A stretch of 64,000 nt of DNA, from NCBI RefSeq assembly GCF_001421515.1, contig NZ_LMKM01000033.1, positions 138,950 through 202,949 of the forward strand, in the 5' to 3' direction. The stretch is from Pedobacter sp. Leaf216. GTDB taxonomy: Bacteria > Bacteroidota > Bacteroidia > Sphingobacteriales > Sphingobacteriaceae. Both the position numbers and the translations under genes were made by a program. The notes below the pieces were generated by a model. It worked only from the letters and a program-made list of their open reading frames with translations, was not told the DNA's origin and did no database searches. This document shows positions 7,708 through 16,611 of this stretch, piece by piece; the stretch's first letter is position 1; each line of letters opens with the position of its first letter.

Positions 7708-8613
7708 ATGACAACAAGAAGATCATTTTTACAAAAGCTAAGTGTTGCAAGCGCAGCAGCTTTTTTAAGTCCGGCAGCAATTACAAACGCCTTGGCAGCA
7801 CCAGCAAAGGTTTCTAAAATCGGTATAGGGTTGTTTACCCTCCGCGAACAGCTAACCGCAGATGTAAAAGCCACAATAGAACAAGTAGCAAAAATAGGTT
7901 ATAACCAGGTAGAAACCTACTATGGCTACCCTGGCAAATACGAAGTGAAAGGATTTTGGGGCTTGCCAGCAAAAGATTTTAATGCCTTGTTAAAAGCAAA
8001 TAACCTCAGCTCGCCAAGCGGGCATTATAACGTAACCGAATTTTTATCAACCGGGGATGATAAAGTATTGAAATCACACATCGAAACGGCAGCAACAGTT
8101 GGCCAGAAATATTTCGTAATACCCGCATTACCAACTGATATTAGGGCCAATGGCACTTTAGATGATTATAAACGCATGGCATCTAAATTTAACGAAGCAG
8201 CTTTACTTTGCGAAAAATCAGGTTTAAAATTAGCCTATCATAACCATAACTTCGAATTTAAAGATCAGGGGGCAGGTGTTACCGGTTACCAGATTCTGCT
8301 CTCAGAAACCGATCCCAAAAGAGTGGGTTTTGAATTGGATATTTTTTGGGCAGTAAATGCCGGGTTAGATCCGGTAGAAATGTTCAGGAAAAATCCAGGC
8401 CGCTATAAAATGTTCCATATTAAGGATATGGATAAAACAGATAAGGCTGTTTTTGTAGAAGTTGGAGCTGGCAGAATCGACTTTAAGCGCATTTTCGCAG
8501 CATCAAAACTTGCCGGTGTAGATTACATTTTTACCGAACAGGATATCATAAAAAAAGAACCTTACGAAAGTATTTCAGAAAGCTATAATTACATCAAAAA
8601 AAATCTGCTTTAA
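7708..8613 (+). CDS. Tat-exported TIM-barrel sugar isomerase/epimerase-like protein (paralogue 1)
   Basis: Xylose-isomerase-like TIM barrel (PF01261 type), 301 residues. It begins with a Tat signal (TTRRSFLQK, hydrophobic stretch, Ala-rich cleavage region near residue 31), so it should work folded in the periplasm. Likely metal-site segments are LAYHNHNFEF, FELDIFWAV, MFHIKDMDKT and the Glu near FTEQD. It is clearly paralogous to the proteins at 18754 and 19630: all share SGHY, YHNH(N/D)FEF, NPGR or YPGR, and KDMDKT. In this context a role in isomerising or cleaving 3-keto-glycosides is an inference; characterised relatives act on varied keto-sugars. Confidence 0.85.
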   Translation: MTTRRSFLQKLSVASAAAFLSPAAITNALAAPAKVSKIGIGLFTLREQLTADVKATIEQVAKIGYNQVETYYGYPGKYEVKGFWGLPAKDFNALLKANNLSSPSGHYNVTEFLSTGDDKVLKSHIETAATVGQKYFVIPALPTDIRANGTLDDYKRMASKFNEAALLCEKSGLKLAYHNHNFEFKDQGAGVTGYQILLSETDPKRVGFELDIFWAVNAGLDPVEMFRKNPGRYKMFHIKDMDKTDKAVFVEVGAGRIDFKRIFAASKLAGVDYIFTEQDIIKKEPYESISESYNYIKKNLL

Positions 8614-8892
8614 GCAGATTTTGCGCATAAAATAATGCCAATTTTAAATTTATTAGTAAATAATAAACTTGCCTGTACTAAATGTACTTTTTACACCAAG
8701 TAAATTTATTGTAAAACATGCCTCTAAATGGGTACAGAGCAAGAAAACAACAGTTGTTTAGAATTATTCTATCCGGTAACAATCACATTGCAGACTGATA
8801 ATTTAACCACAAAAAATTACTCTTTCCATTATATTTTTTCTAATATTACTAATTCAACACATAAGTAACCAATATATAAAATCATAAAAACG
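8614..8892. other. AT-rich gap, no gene
   Basis: 279 bp between the first TIM-barrel gene and the dehydrogenase small subunit. Both reading directions are full of stops. It probably carries a promoter for the dehydrogenase genes, but no convincing TAnnTTTG element was found. Confidence 0.5.
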
Positions 8893-9477
8893 ATGCACAG
8901 AAGAGAAGCACTCAAAAACGTTGCATTTTTGCTGGGAGGAGCAATCTCGGCAAGTACAATGGGCGTTTTGTTTGAAAGTTTTACGCTCCCCGAAAATGAA
9001 AAAAACTTCGTTCTATATTCATTAGAAGACGAAAAAATTTTTGCTGAATTCGCTGATATTATTGTACCAACTACCAAATCATCTGCCGGAGCCAAGGCCG
9101 CTGGCTTAGGGAAATTTATTCCTATGATGATGAAAGATTGTTATCCCGCTGAAATGCAAACCTCATTTGCAAAGGGACTTAAAGATCTTCAGGCTAAATC
9201 AATGAAAGATTTTGGAAAAAGTTATGTCACTTTAACACCAGCCGACCGCAAAAAATTAATGATCGATTTAAGAGCCATTGCGCTTGCACAAAAAGAAAGC
9301 AAATCAGAAGAAAATAAAGATTTGTCTTACTTTTTCATAACCGCAAGGGATTTAACCCTGCTCGGTTATTATTCTTCAGAAATTGGTTGTACCAAAGCAC
9401 GCGAATATGTGCTTATTCCGGGCCGATATGATGGCAATGCACCATTAAAACCAGGTCAAAAATCTTGGGCAACCTAA
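8893..9477 (+). CDS. Gluconate 2-dehydrogenase subunit 3-like small subunit of a GMC dehydrogenase
   Basis: Small (gamma-type) subunit, 194 residues, of a membrane or periplasmic FAD-dependent sugar dehydrogenase. It has a Tat-like N-terminus (HRREALKNVAFLLGGAIS). The family core LEDEKIFAEFADIIVPTT and the C-terminal GYYSSEIGCTKA ... PGRYDG are present. In characterised complexes the small subunit carries the export signal and the catalytic subunit travels with it. That fits here, because the next gene (25 bp downstream) encodes the catalytic GMC subunit without a signal. Expected substrate: a sugar or glucoside hydroxyl. Confidence 0.9.
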   Translation: MHRREALKNVAFLLGGAISASTMGVLFESFTLPENEKNFVLYSLEDEKIFAEFADIIVPTTKSSAGAKAAGLGKFIPMMMKDCYPAEMQTSFAKGLKDLQAKSMKDFGKSYVTLTPADRKKLMIDLRAIALAQKESKSEENKDLSYFFITARDLTLLGYYSSEIGCTKAREYVLIPGRYDGNAPLKPGQKSWAT

Positions 9478-9502
9478 TTTCTAACCACAACTACAAAACA
9501 TC

Positions 9503-11203
9503 ATGAATTTAAATACAAATTTAAAAGAAGAAAATACTTACGATGCTATTGTTATAGGATCGGGGATTAGTGGCGGCTGGGCTGCAAAAGAACTTACCGA
9601 AAAAGGGTTGCGCGTGTTAATGCTCGAAAGAGGAATGAACATCGAACACATTACCGGTTATGAAACAGCAATGAAAAATCCATGGGATTTTAAACATGCA
9701 GGCAAACTAACCGAAGAGCAAAAACGTACCCACCCGGTACAAAAAAGAGATTATCCGTACCAGGAAGCAAATGAAAAATGGTGGGTCAATGATTTAGAAT
9801 GCCCATATACCGAAGATAAACGCTTCGATTGGTACCGGGGTTTCCATGTAGGTGGAAAATCATTAATGTGGGGCCGCCAGAGTTACCGCTTTAGCGATCA
9901 TAACTTTGAAGACAACAAAAAAGACGGTCATGGAAATGATTGGCCAATTCGCTATGCCGAACTTTCCCCTTGGTACGATTATGCAGAACGGTTTGCGGGC
10001 ATCAGTGGTTCAAAAGAAAACTGGCCTACATGCCCGGATGGTGAGTTTTTACCCCCAATGGATTTAAATATTGTAGAAAAATCGGTAAAAGCCCGCGTAG
10101 AAGAACATTATAAAAAAGAACGCATAATTATGATTGGCCGTGTTGCCAACCTTACAGTACCGCACAAAGGCCGTGGCAATTGCCAGTATAGGAACCTATG
10201 CAGCCGCGGTTGTCCGTTTGGGGCTTATTTCAGTACCCAATCCTCTACCCTTCCGGCTGCTATGGCAACAAAAAGGTTAACTGTGAGGCCATACTCTATC
10301 GTAAATCATATCATTTACGATAAAGACACTAAAAAAGCAAAAGGTGTAATGGTAATTGATGCAGAAACCAACAAAACGATGGAGTTTTATGCCAAAATTG
10401 TTTTCGTAAACGGTTCTACACTGGGTTCTACTTTCGTGTTGTTAAACTCCACTTCTGAAGCTCATCCAAATGGTTTGGGTAATGGAAGCGGTCAGTTAGG
10501 TCATAACCTGATGGATCACCATTTCCGTTGCGGAGCAAATGGAGAAGCAGAAGGTTTTGATGATAAATACACCTACGGCCGCCGTGCAAACGGAATCTAT
10601 GTACCTAGGTATCAAAATATTGGCAACGATAAGCGTGATTACTTACGTGGTTTTGGTTACCAGGGCGGAGCAAGCAGAAGCAACTGGCAAAGTGATGTCG
10701 CAGAGCTGTCATTCGGTGCGGATCTGAAACAAAAAATGACCACACCAGGTAAATGGACAATGGGATTGGGTGGTTTTGGAGAAATGTTACCTTACTACGA
10801 AAACAGGGTTTACATTGATAAAACCAAAAAAGATAAATGGGGACAGCCGGTATTGGCAATTGATTGCGAATACAAAGAGAACGAGAAAAAAATGCGTTTG
10901 GATATGATGAACGATGCAGCTGAAATGTTAGAAAAAGCAGGCATGAAAAACATCAAAACATTCGATAACGGCTGTTATCCGGGCATGGCCATCCATGAAC
11001 AAGGTACCGCCAGAATGGGTAACGATCCAAAAACTTCGGTATTGAACAAATTTAACCAGATGCATGAGGTAAATAATGTTTTCGTAACCGACGGATCATG
11101 TATGCCATCAATCGCCTGCCAAAATCCATCATTAACATTTATGGCTTTAACTGCACGCGCTTGTGATTATGCAGTAAAAGAATTAAAGAAAAAGAACATA
11201 TAG
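9503..11203 (+). CDS. GMC-family FAD-dependent dehydrogenase, catalytic subunit (candidate glucoside 3-dehydrogenase)
   Basis: Catalytic subunit of 566 residues. The FAD-binding motif is VIGSGISGGWAAKEL (about 17-31) with LMLERG closing the Rossmann unit. GGKSLMWGRQSYRF and the C-terminal segments HEQGTARMG and ACQNPSLTFMALTARA (active-site His/Asn region) are typical of the gluconate/glucoside dehydrogenase branch. Cys227, Cys233 and Cys237 (CQYRNLCSRGC) match the segment that holds an iron-sulfur cluster in related FAD-glucose dehydrogenases. No signal peptide is present; export together with the Tat-tagged small subunit is inferred. The neighbouring cytochrome c, DUF1080 and Gfo/Idh genes favour oxidation of glycosides at C3, but glucose or gluconate oxidation is possible. 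Confidence 0.9.
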   Translation: MNLNTNLKEENTYDAIVIGSGISGGWAAKELTEKGLRVLMLERGMNIEHITGYETAMKNPWDFKHAGKLTEEQKRTHPVQKRDYPYQEANEKWWVNDLECPYTEDKRFDWYRGFHVGGKSLMWGRQSYRFSDHNFEDNKKDGHGNDWPIRYAELSPWYDYAERFAGISGSKENWPTCPDGEFLPPMDLNIVEKSVKARVEEHYKKERIIMIGRVANLTVPHKGRGNCQYRNLCSRGCPFGAYFSTQSSTLPAAMATKRLTVRPYSIVNHIIYDKDTKKAKGVMVIDAETNKTMEFYAKIVFVNGSTLGSTFVLLNSTSEAHPNGLGNGSGQLGHNLMDHHFRCGANGEAEGFDDKYTYGRRANGIYVPRYQNIGNDKRDYLRGFGYQGGASRSNWQSDVAELSFGADLKQKMTTPGKWTMGLGGFGEMLPYYENRVYIDKTKKDKWGQPVLAIDCEYKENEKKMRLDMMNDAAEMLEKAGMKNIKTFDNGCYPGMAIHEQGTARMGNDPKTSVLNKFNQMHEVNNVFVTDGSCMPSIACQNPSLTFMALTARACDYAVKELKKKNI

Positions 11204-11216
11204 AAAGGTTTCAGGT

Positions 11217-11263
11217 AAAAGGCTTAAGGTGTAGGGGTTTAAACTCCTTACACCCTAAGCCTT
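11217..11263. repeat. Imperfect 47-bp palindrome after the GMC dehydrogenase gene
   Basis: Arms aaaggcttaaggtgtagggg and its near-complement (ctccttacaccctaagccttt) around tttaaa. The wording is that of the dispersed AAGG-type repeat, here as an inverted pair. It could fold as a strong RNA hairpin and act as a transcript end or stabiliser, although there is no T-run. The rest of the gap to 11469 holds another copy of the repeat (11436-11463) and no gene. Confidence 0.6.
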
Positions 11264-11469
11264 TAACTTAAAATAGACGACATAAAAAACCTCTGGAAGA
11301 GGTAAGTGACATAAGGTCTTATGGTATAGAAACATTAGCCTGAGCATTAAGCCTTATCTCATAAGTATTTATATAAGAATAAACATCTAGACAGGTTAAA
11401 GGCACAGGTTTTTAAGGAAGTGGGGAAATATCCTTCGCCTTAAACCTCAAACCCCTCACCTTTATAAAC

Positions 11470-12627
11470 ATGAAAAGAAAATTAAGAATGGGCATGATAG
11501 GCGGTGGAAAAGACGCTTTTATCGGTGCCGTACACCGTTTGGCTGCCAATATGGATGGCCTGATCGAATTAACTGCCGGAGCTTTAAGTGTAAATCCTGA
11601 AATTGGATATGAATCTGGAAAAATACTTTTTCTACCAGATAACAGGATTTATACCAATTACGAAGAAATGCTGACCAAAGAAAGTGAACTGCCAGCAGAT
11701 GAAAGAATTGATTTTGTAACTATTGTTACCCCAAATTTTGCCCACTTTGCCCCTGCTATGATGGCTTTGGATAAAGGTTTTAATGTGGTAATTGAAAAAC
11801 CAATGACCTTAACCTTAGAAGAAGCAAAACAGCTAAAAGCTAAAGTAGAAGAAACTGGTTTAACATTATGCTTAACCCACACCTATTCGGGCTACCCAAT
11901 GGTTAAACAGGCCAAACAAATGGTGAGCGAGGGTGCTCTAGGTGCAATCAGAAAAATTATAGTAGAATATCCTCAAGGCTGGTTAAGCACACTTTCAGAA
12001 CGCGAAGGAAATGCACAGGCCGCATGGCGCACCGATCCGTCAAAAACCGGTAAAAGTGGTAGTATGGGCGATATTGGTACCCATGCCGCACATTTGGCCG
12101 AATACATATCTGGCTTAAAAATTGCAAAAATTTGTGCCGATTTAAGTATTGTTGTGCCAGGCAGGGCAATTGATGATGATGGTAACGTACTGTTAAAATT
12201 CGATAACGGATCAAACGGTGTACTAATTGCTTCGCAAATTGCTGCAGGCGAAGAAAATGCACTAAAAATTAAAGTTTATGGCGAAAAAGGTGGCATGGAA
12301 TGGCACCAAATGGAACCAAATACCTTAATTGTAAAATGGTTAAATGCACCAGCCCAGATTTACAGAACAGGTAATGGTTACATGGGCAGCTTTGCTCAGC
12401 ACAATACCCGCACCCCAGGCGGGCACCCTGAAGGTTATTTAGAGGCATTTGCGAATATTTATAAAAACTTTGCCCTAACCGTAAATGCGAAACTAAATAA
12501 TGAACAGCCAACCGCAGAAATGTTAGATTTCCCAAGCTGTGACGATGGTATTAGAGGTATGGCTTTTATCGAAAATGTAGTAGCCTCAAGCCAGTCAGAT
12601 CAGAAATGGTTAGATTATAAATTATAA
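11470..12627 (+). CDS. Gfo/Idh/MocA-family oxidoreductase, cytoplasmic (candidate 3-keto-sugar reductase)
   Basis: NAD(P)-dependent sugar oxidoreductase, 385 residues, with no signal peptide. The N-terminal Rossmann fold carries GMIGGGKDAF in place of the usual GxGxxG; the family EKP motif is VIEKPMTLT, and the catalytic region is MGDIGTHAAHLAEYI. The adjacent periplasmic dehydrogenase and TIM-barrel genes suggest that it returns an imported 3-keto-sugar to glucose, as ThuB-type enzymes do for 3-keto-trehalose. That is inference from family and context. The next gene starts nine bp after its stop, so the two are translated from one message. Confidence 0.87.
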   Translation: MKRKLRMGMIGGGKDAFIGAVHRLAANMDGLIELTAGALSVNPEIGYESGKILFLPDNRIYTNYEEMLTKESELPADERIDFVTIVTPNFAHFAPAMMALDKGFNVVIEKPMTLTLEEAKQLKAKVEETGLTLCLTHTYSGYPMVKQAKQMVSEGALGAIRKIIVEYPQGWLSTLSEREGNAQAAWRTDPSKTGKSGSMGDIGTHAAHLAEYISGLKIAKICADLSIVVPGRAIDDDGNVLLKFDNGSNGVLIASQIAAGEENALKIKVYGEKGGMEWHQMEPNTLIVKWLNAPAQIYRTGNGYMGSFAQHNTRTPGGHPEGYLEAFANIYKNFALTVNAKLNNEQPTAEMLDFPSCDDGIRGMAFIENVVASSQSDQKWLDYKL

Positions 12628-12636
12628 CAATCCAGC

Positions 12637-13689
12637 ATGACAACTATAAAAGGACCAGCAGTATTTTTAGCACAATTTATAAGCGACGAAGCTCCGTTTA
12701 ATTCTTTAGATAACATTTGCCAGTGGGCCGCCGGATTAGGTTTTAAAGGCATACAGATGCCCACCCTGGACACAAGATTTATCGATCTCCAAAAAGCAGC
12801 TGAGAGTAAAACTTATGCAGATGAACTGAAAGGCAAAATTGCATCCTACGGTTTAGAAATTACCGAATTATCTACCCACTTACAAGGACAATTGGTTGCA
12901 GTACACCCGTCCTACGATGATCTTTTTGATGCTTTTGCACCAAAAGAAGTACACAAAAACCCAAAAGCAAGAACAGAATGGGCAGTACAACAAATGAAAT
13001 ATGCAGCAAAAGCCTCTCAAAACTTAGGCTTAAACGCTCATGCTACTTTTAGTGGTTCATTGTTATGGCAGTATTTCCATCCATGGCCACAACGCCCGGC
13101 AGGGTTGGTAGAGGAGGGTTTTGCAGAATTGGCAAAACGCTGGACTCCAATTTTAAACGAATTTGACCAATGTGGCGTTGATGTTTGCTACGAAATACAC
13201 CCGGGAGAAGATTTATTTGATGGCGAAACTTACGAAATGTTCCTTGCTGCCGTAAATAATCATCCTCGGGCATGCTTATTGTATGATCCATCTCACTTTG
13301 TGTTGCAACAATTGGATTACATTCAATACATCGACTTCTACCACGAACGCATAAAAGCATTCCACGTAAAAGACGCAGAATTTAATCCTACAGGCAAACA
13401 AGGCACTTTTGGTGGATACCAAAGCTGGGCAAACCGAGCCGGACGTTACCGTTCGCCAGGCGATGGCCAGGTTGATTTTAAAACCATTTTTAGTAAATTG
13501 GCCCAATATGACTTTAAAGGTTGGGCAGTAATGGAATGGGAATGCTGTATTAAAAACCAGGAAGACGGTGCCCGTGAAGGTGCTGAATTTATTAAAAAGA
13601 ATATCATTAACGTAACCGATAAAGCATTTGATGATTTTGCTGCATCGGGAAGTGATAGCGCTTTCAATAAAAAAATATTAGGATTATAA
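12637..13689 (+). CDS. Cytoplasmic TIM-barrel sugar isomerase/epimerase-like protein
   Basis: 350 residues, xylose-isomerase-like barrel without an export signal, so unlike the four other barrels of the cluster it should stay in the cytoplasm. Probable metal ligands sit in VCYEIHPGED, LLYDPSHF, FHVKDAEF and AVMEWECC, one per strand as usual. It is longer than the exported paralogues, with an insertion around TGKQGTFGGYQSWANRAGRY. Its position directly after the Gfo/Idh gene (9-bp gap) suggests that the two act in sequence on the imported sugar. Exact reaction unknown. Confidence 0.85.
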   Translation: MTTIKGPAVFLAQFISDEAPFNSLDNICQWAAGLGFKGIQMPTLDTRFIDLQKAAESKTYADELKGKIASYGLEITELSTHLQGQLVAVHPSYDDLFDAFAPKEVHKNPKARTEWAVQQMKYAAKASQNLGLNAHATFSGSLLWQYFHPWPQRPAGLVEEGFAELAKRWTPILNEFDQCGVDVCYEIHPGEDLFDGETYEMFLAAVNNHPRACLLYDPSHFVLQQLDYIQYIDFYHERIKAFHVKDAEFNPTGKQGTFGGYQSWANRAGRYRSPGDGQVDFKTIFSKLAQYDFKGWAVMEWECCIKNQEDGAREGAEFIKKNIINVTDKAFDDFAASGSDSAFNKKILGL

Positions 13690-13796
13690 GGTTAAAAAAC
13701 ACAAAACACACCCAGGATGAAAACCTGCATAAGCATTAACAAATAAAACAAAAACCGCTTATGCAAGCTTGAATCTTATTAAAACAATACACACAT

Positions 13797-14180
13797 ATGA
13801 AAAAAACATTTTTAGTTCTAGGCGCTGTAGTCATTTTTATGGCGTCTTTTTCAAAAGCGGACTTATCGAAAGAGAAAACTGTGGTTGCAACAGCAACAAT
13901 GACAAATCATGCTGCTTTTCAGTCAAATCCAGGCGAAAAATTGATCAATAAAAACGATTGTTTAGGTTGCCACAACAAAACCAATAAAATTATCGGTCCT
14001 GCTTACGTAGAAATTGCAAAAAAATATCCGGCTACCGAGAAAAACATCAATATGTTAGCCGATAAAATTATTAAAGGTGGTACAGGCGTTTGGGGTAATT
14101 TACCAATGACAGCCCATGCCAGCCTTAAAAAAGACGATGCAAAATTAATGGTGAAGTACATTTTATCCCTAAAAAAATAA
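13797..14180 (+). CDS. Periplasmic class I cytochrome c
   Basis: Small c-type cytochrome of 127 residues with an N-terminal signal peptide (about 1-21, ending FSKA). The single haem site is CLGCH (about residues 59-63), and the probable sixth ligand is the Met in NLPMTAH. Fold and length match cytochrome c551/c552. Located in the same operon as the GMC dehydrogenase, it is the natural electron acceptor from that enzyme and would pass electrons to the respiratory chain; this partnership is inferred from context. Confidence 0.93.
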   Translation: MKKTFLVLGAVVIFMASFSKADLSKEKTVVATATMTNHAAFQSNPGEKLINKNDCLGCHNKTNKIIGPAYVEIAKKYPATEKNINMLADKIIKGGTGVWGNLPMTAHASLKKDDAKLMVKYILSLKK

Positions 14181-14211
14181 TTTAACCAAATTAGCAAATC
14201 GATTTACTAGT

Positions 14212-15669
14212 ATGAAAACAGAGCAAGAAAATAAAAACACGAGTAACCGCCGTGATTTTATTAAAACTTCGGCAATCGCTGCCGCAGCATTTATGATCGT
14301 ACCCCGCCACGTTTTGGGCGGGCCGGGTTATTTAGCACCTAGCGACCGTTTATTAGTTGCCGGAATCGGCGTTGGCGGAAAAGGCGAAAGCGACCTCAGT
14401 ATGTTCAGCAAAAGCGGAAAGGCAGATATTGCTTTTTTATGTGATGTTGACGACCGCCGCGCAGCCAATAGTGTTAAAGCTTTCCCTAAAGCAAAATACT
14501 ATAAAGATTGGCGCGAAATGTTAGATAAAGAACATAAAAATTTTGATGCTGTTTCTGTTTCCACTCCAGATCATAACCATGCCATTCAAGCTTTGGCGGC
14601 TATGCAGTTGGGCAAGCACGTTTACGTTCAAAAGCCTTTAACGCATGATATTTATGAAGCACGTATTTTAACCGCTGCTGCAAAAAAATATAAGGTAGTT
14701 ACTCAAATGGGTAATCAGGGCGCATCAAATGATGGTCCGCGCCAAATGAAAGAATGGTATGAAGCAGGTTTAATTGGCGATGTACATACGGTATATGCGT
14801 GGACAAACCGCCCGGTTTGGCCTCAGGGTATTCCATGGCCAAACAAAAAGGCCGAAATTCCGAAAGAATTAGATTGGAATTTATGGTTAGGCACAGCTCC
14901 TGAAAAAGATTTCGTTGATAAATTAGTTCCATTTAACTGGCGTGGCTGGTGGGATTACGGAACTGGTGCCCTTGGCGATATGGGCTGTCACCTGATTGAA
15001 GCTCCATTTAGTGTATTAAATTTAAAATACGCCAAAGAAGTTGAAGCAAGTGTTGGTTCTGTTTATGTAGATGAATTTAAACGCGGTTATTTCCCTGAAA
15101 GTTGCCCTCCATCAAGTCATGTTACCTTAAAGTTTCCTAAAACAAATAAAACCAAAGGTGATGTAACTTTACATTGGATGGATGGTGGTATCCAGCCAGA
15201 ACGCCCTGAAGAACTAGAAGCAAACGAAACTTTTGGTGATGGTGGCAACGGTACCCTATTTGTTGGTACAAAAGGCAAAATGATGTCGGAAACTTATAGT
15301 GCAAATCCAAAATTATTGCCTTTAAGCAGAAATAAAGACATTAAAGTTGCCCAAAAGTATGCACGTGTACCTGATGGTGCAAACGGACACTACAAACAAT
15401 GGGTAGAAGCAGCAATTGCCGGTTATGGTAAACAAGAAGTAAGTTCGCCTTTCGAAATTGCTGGTCCGCTTACAGAAGCTTTATTAATGGCCAATCTTGC
15501 AATCAGAAGCTTTGATATCCAAAAAACTGTAGGTGATAAAGTTACTTACCCAGGCAGGTATACCAAAATGCTTTGGGATAATGACAATATGAAAGTAACC
15601 AATTTCGAAGAAGCCAACCAATTTGTAAAACGCGAGTACCGCAAAGGCTGGAACAATTTAACACTTTAA
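14212..15669 (+). CDS. Tat-exported Gfo/Idh/MocA-family oxidoreductase
   Basis: 485 residues with a twin-arginine signal (NRRDFIKTSAIAAAAFMIVP, about residues 13-32). Exported Gfo/Idh proteins keep a tightly bound cofactor, like glucose-fructose oxidoreductase. The dinucleotide fold has VAGIGVGGKG, the EKP motif is VQKPLTHD (Gln for Glu), and the catalytic segment is ALGDMGCHLIEAPF. This is the long, dehydrogenase-like type common in Bacteroidota clusters with DUF1080 and TIM-barrel proteins; relatives in 3-keto-glycoside loci interconvert glycosides and their 3-keto forms or cleave them. It lies 31 bp downstream of the cytochrome gene. Confidence 0.88.
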   Translation: MKTEQENKNTSNRRDFIKTSAIAAAAFMIVPRHVLGGPGYLAPSDRLLVAGIGVGGKGESDLSMFSKSGKADIAFLCDVDDRRAANSVKAFPKAKYYKDWREMLDKEHKNFDAVSVSTPDHNHAIQALAAMQLGKHVYVQKPLTHDIYEARILTAAAKKYKVVTQMGNQGASNDGPRQMKEWYEAGLIGDVHTVYAWTNRPVWPQGIPWPNKKAEIPKELDWNLWLGTAPEKDFVDKLVPFNWRGWWDYGTGALGDMGCHLIEAPFSVLNLKYAKEVEASVGSVYVDEFKRGYFPESCPPSSHVTLKFPKTNKTKGDVTLHWMDGGIQPERPEELEANETFGDGGNGTLFVGTKGKMMSETYSANPKLLPLSRNKDIKVAQKYARVPDGANGHYKQWVEAAIAGYGKQEVSSPFEIAGPLTEALLMANLAIRSFDIQKTVGDKVTYPGRYTKMLWDNDNMKVTNFEEANQFVKREYRKGWNNLTL

Positions 15670-15680
15670 TAAAACCACAA

Positions 15681-15763
15681 ACCTCGCAGGTTTTTAAACG
15701 ACGAAGTCCTCAATGAGGCCTTTAAAAACAATAAAAACCCCGAATTAAACTTGCGAGGTTTAA
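15681..15763. repeat. REP family A inverted pair inside the operon
   Basis: Left arm acctcgcaggtttttaaa and right arm ttaaacttgcgaggttt face each other about 50 bp apart, with a small cctcaatgagg hairpin inside. This is a diverged REPIN of the family that flanks RAYT A at 87-115 and 738-770. It fills the gap between the exported Gfo/Idh gene and the DUF1080 gene and could fold into a long hairpin in the operon mRNA. Confidence 0.7.
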
Positions 15764-15773
15764 ACTTAAAAAA

Positions 15774-16454
15774 ATGAAAAAAATCTTTCTTTCTGCCTGT
15801 ATCTTACTTGCAGTAACACAAATATCTAAAGCGCAAAAAGGCTTTAAACCATTGTTCGACGGTAAAACAACAACCGGTTGGCATACTTATAACAAAACTA
15901 CCGTTGGTAGCGGCTGGCAAGTACAGGATGGTGCTTTACACCTGGATTTAGCTAAAAAAGGCGCCGATGGCGGTGGCGATTTAGTGACCAATAAAGAATA
16001 CGGAGATTTCCATTTAAAATATGATTGGAAAGTAGCACCAAAAGCAAATAGTGGATTGATTTTTTATGTTCACGAAGAACCTAAATATGGCGCAACTTAC
16101 TCTACAGGCTTAGAAATGCAGGTTATTGATAACTATGGTCACCCGGATGGAAAAATAACCAAACACCGTGCAGGCGATTTATACGACCTGGTAAAAAGCT
16201 CGTCAGAACCAGTTAAACCAGTTGGTGAATGGAATAAAGCAGAAATTATTAGCAAAAAAGGCAAATTAACTTTAATTTTAAACGGAGTTGAAGTTGTAAA
16301 AACTACGCTTTGGGATGATAACTGGAAAAAAATTGTAGCAGGAAGCAAATTTGCAACCTGGGAAAATTGGGGCACCTTTAAAACCGGTAAAATTGCTTTA
16401 CAAGATCACGGAGATGAAGTTTGGTACAAAAACATCTCAATAAAAGAACTATAA
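15774..16454 (+). CDS. DUF1080 / 3-keto-disaccharide hydrolase family protein
   Basis: Secreted protein of 226 residues: signal peptide (about 1-20, ending ISKA), then one concanavalin-like beta-sandwich of PF06439 type. Typical segments are FKPLFDGKTTTGWHTY near the start, YGDFHLKYDWKVAPKANSGL, HEEPKYGATYSTGLEMQVID and WENWGTFKTGKIALQDHG. The family is now named for 3-keto-disaccharide hydrolase activity, and proteins of this kind are frequent in Bacteroidota glycoside loci. It supports the 3-keto-glycoside reading of the cluster. No lipobox was seen, so a soluble periplasmic location is likely. Confidence 0.9.
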   Translation: MKKIFLSACILLAVTQISKAQKGFKPLFDGKTTTGWHTYNKTTVGSGWQVQDGALHLDLAKKGADGGGDLVTNKEYGDFHLKYDWKVAPKANSGLIFYVHEEPKYGATYSTGLEMQVIDNYGHPDGKITKHRAGDLYDLVKSSSEPVKPVGEWNKAEIISKKGKLTLILNGVEVVKTTLWDDNWKKIVAGSKFATWENWGTFKTGKIALQDHGDEVWYKNISIKEL

Positions 16455-16516
16455 TCAAGGTTTAAGGCGTAAGGCTGAAGGTTTCTTTTCCTTCGCTTAA
16501 CCATAAATTTGAGTTA

Positions 16517-16549
16517 GAAAGCGGGAAAGCATAAAGCTTACCCGCTTTC
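16517..16549 (+). terminator. Hairpin after the DUF1080 gene
   Basis: Inverted repeat gaaagcggg / cccgctttc with a 15-base AT-rich loop, in the 157-bp gap before the MFS gene. There is no T-run, so it may be a weak terminator or an mRNA stability element dividing the cluster into two transcripts. Confidence 0.45.
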
Positions 16550-16611
16550 GTATTAAACCTTACAGCATAAACCATTAACCTAATACCATAATATAACCTT
16601 ATATAAACCAA

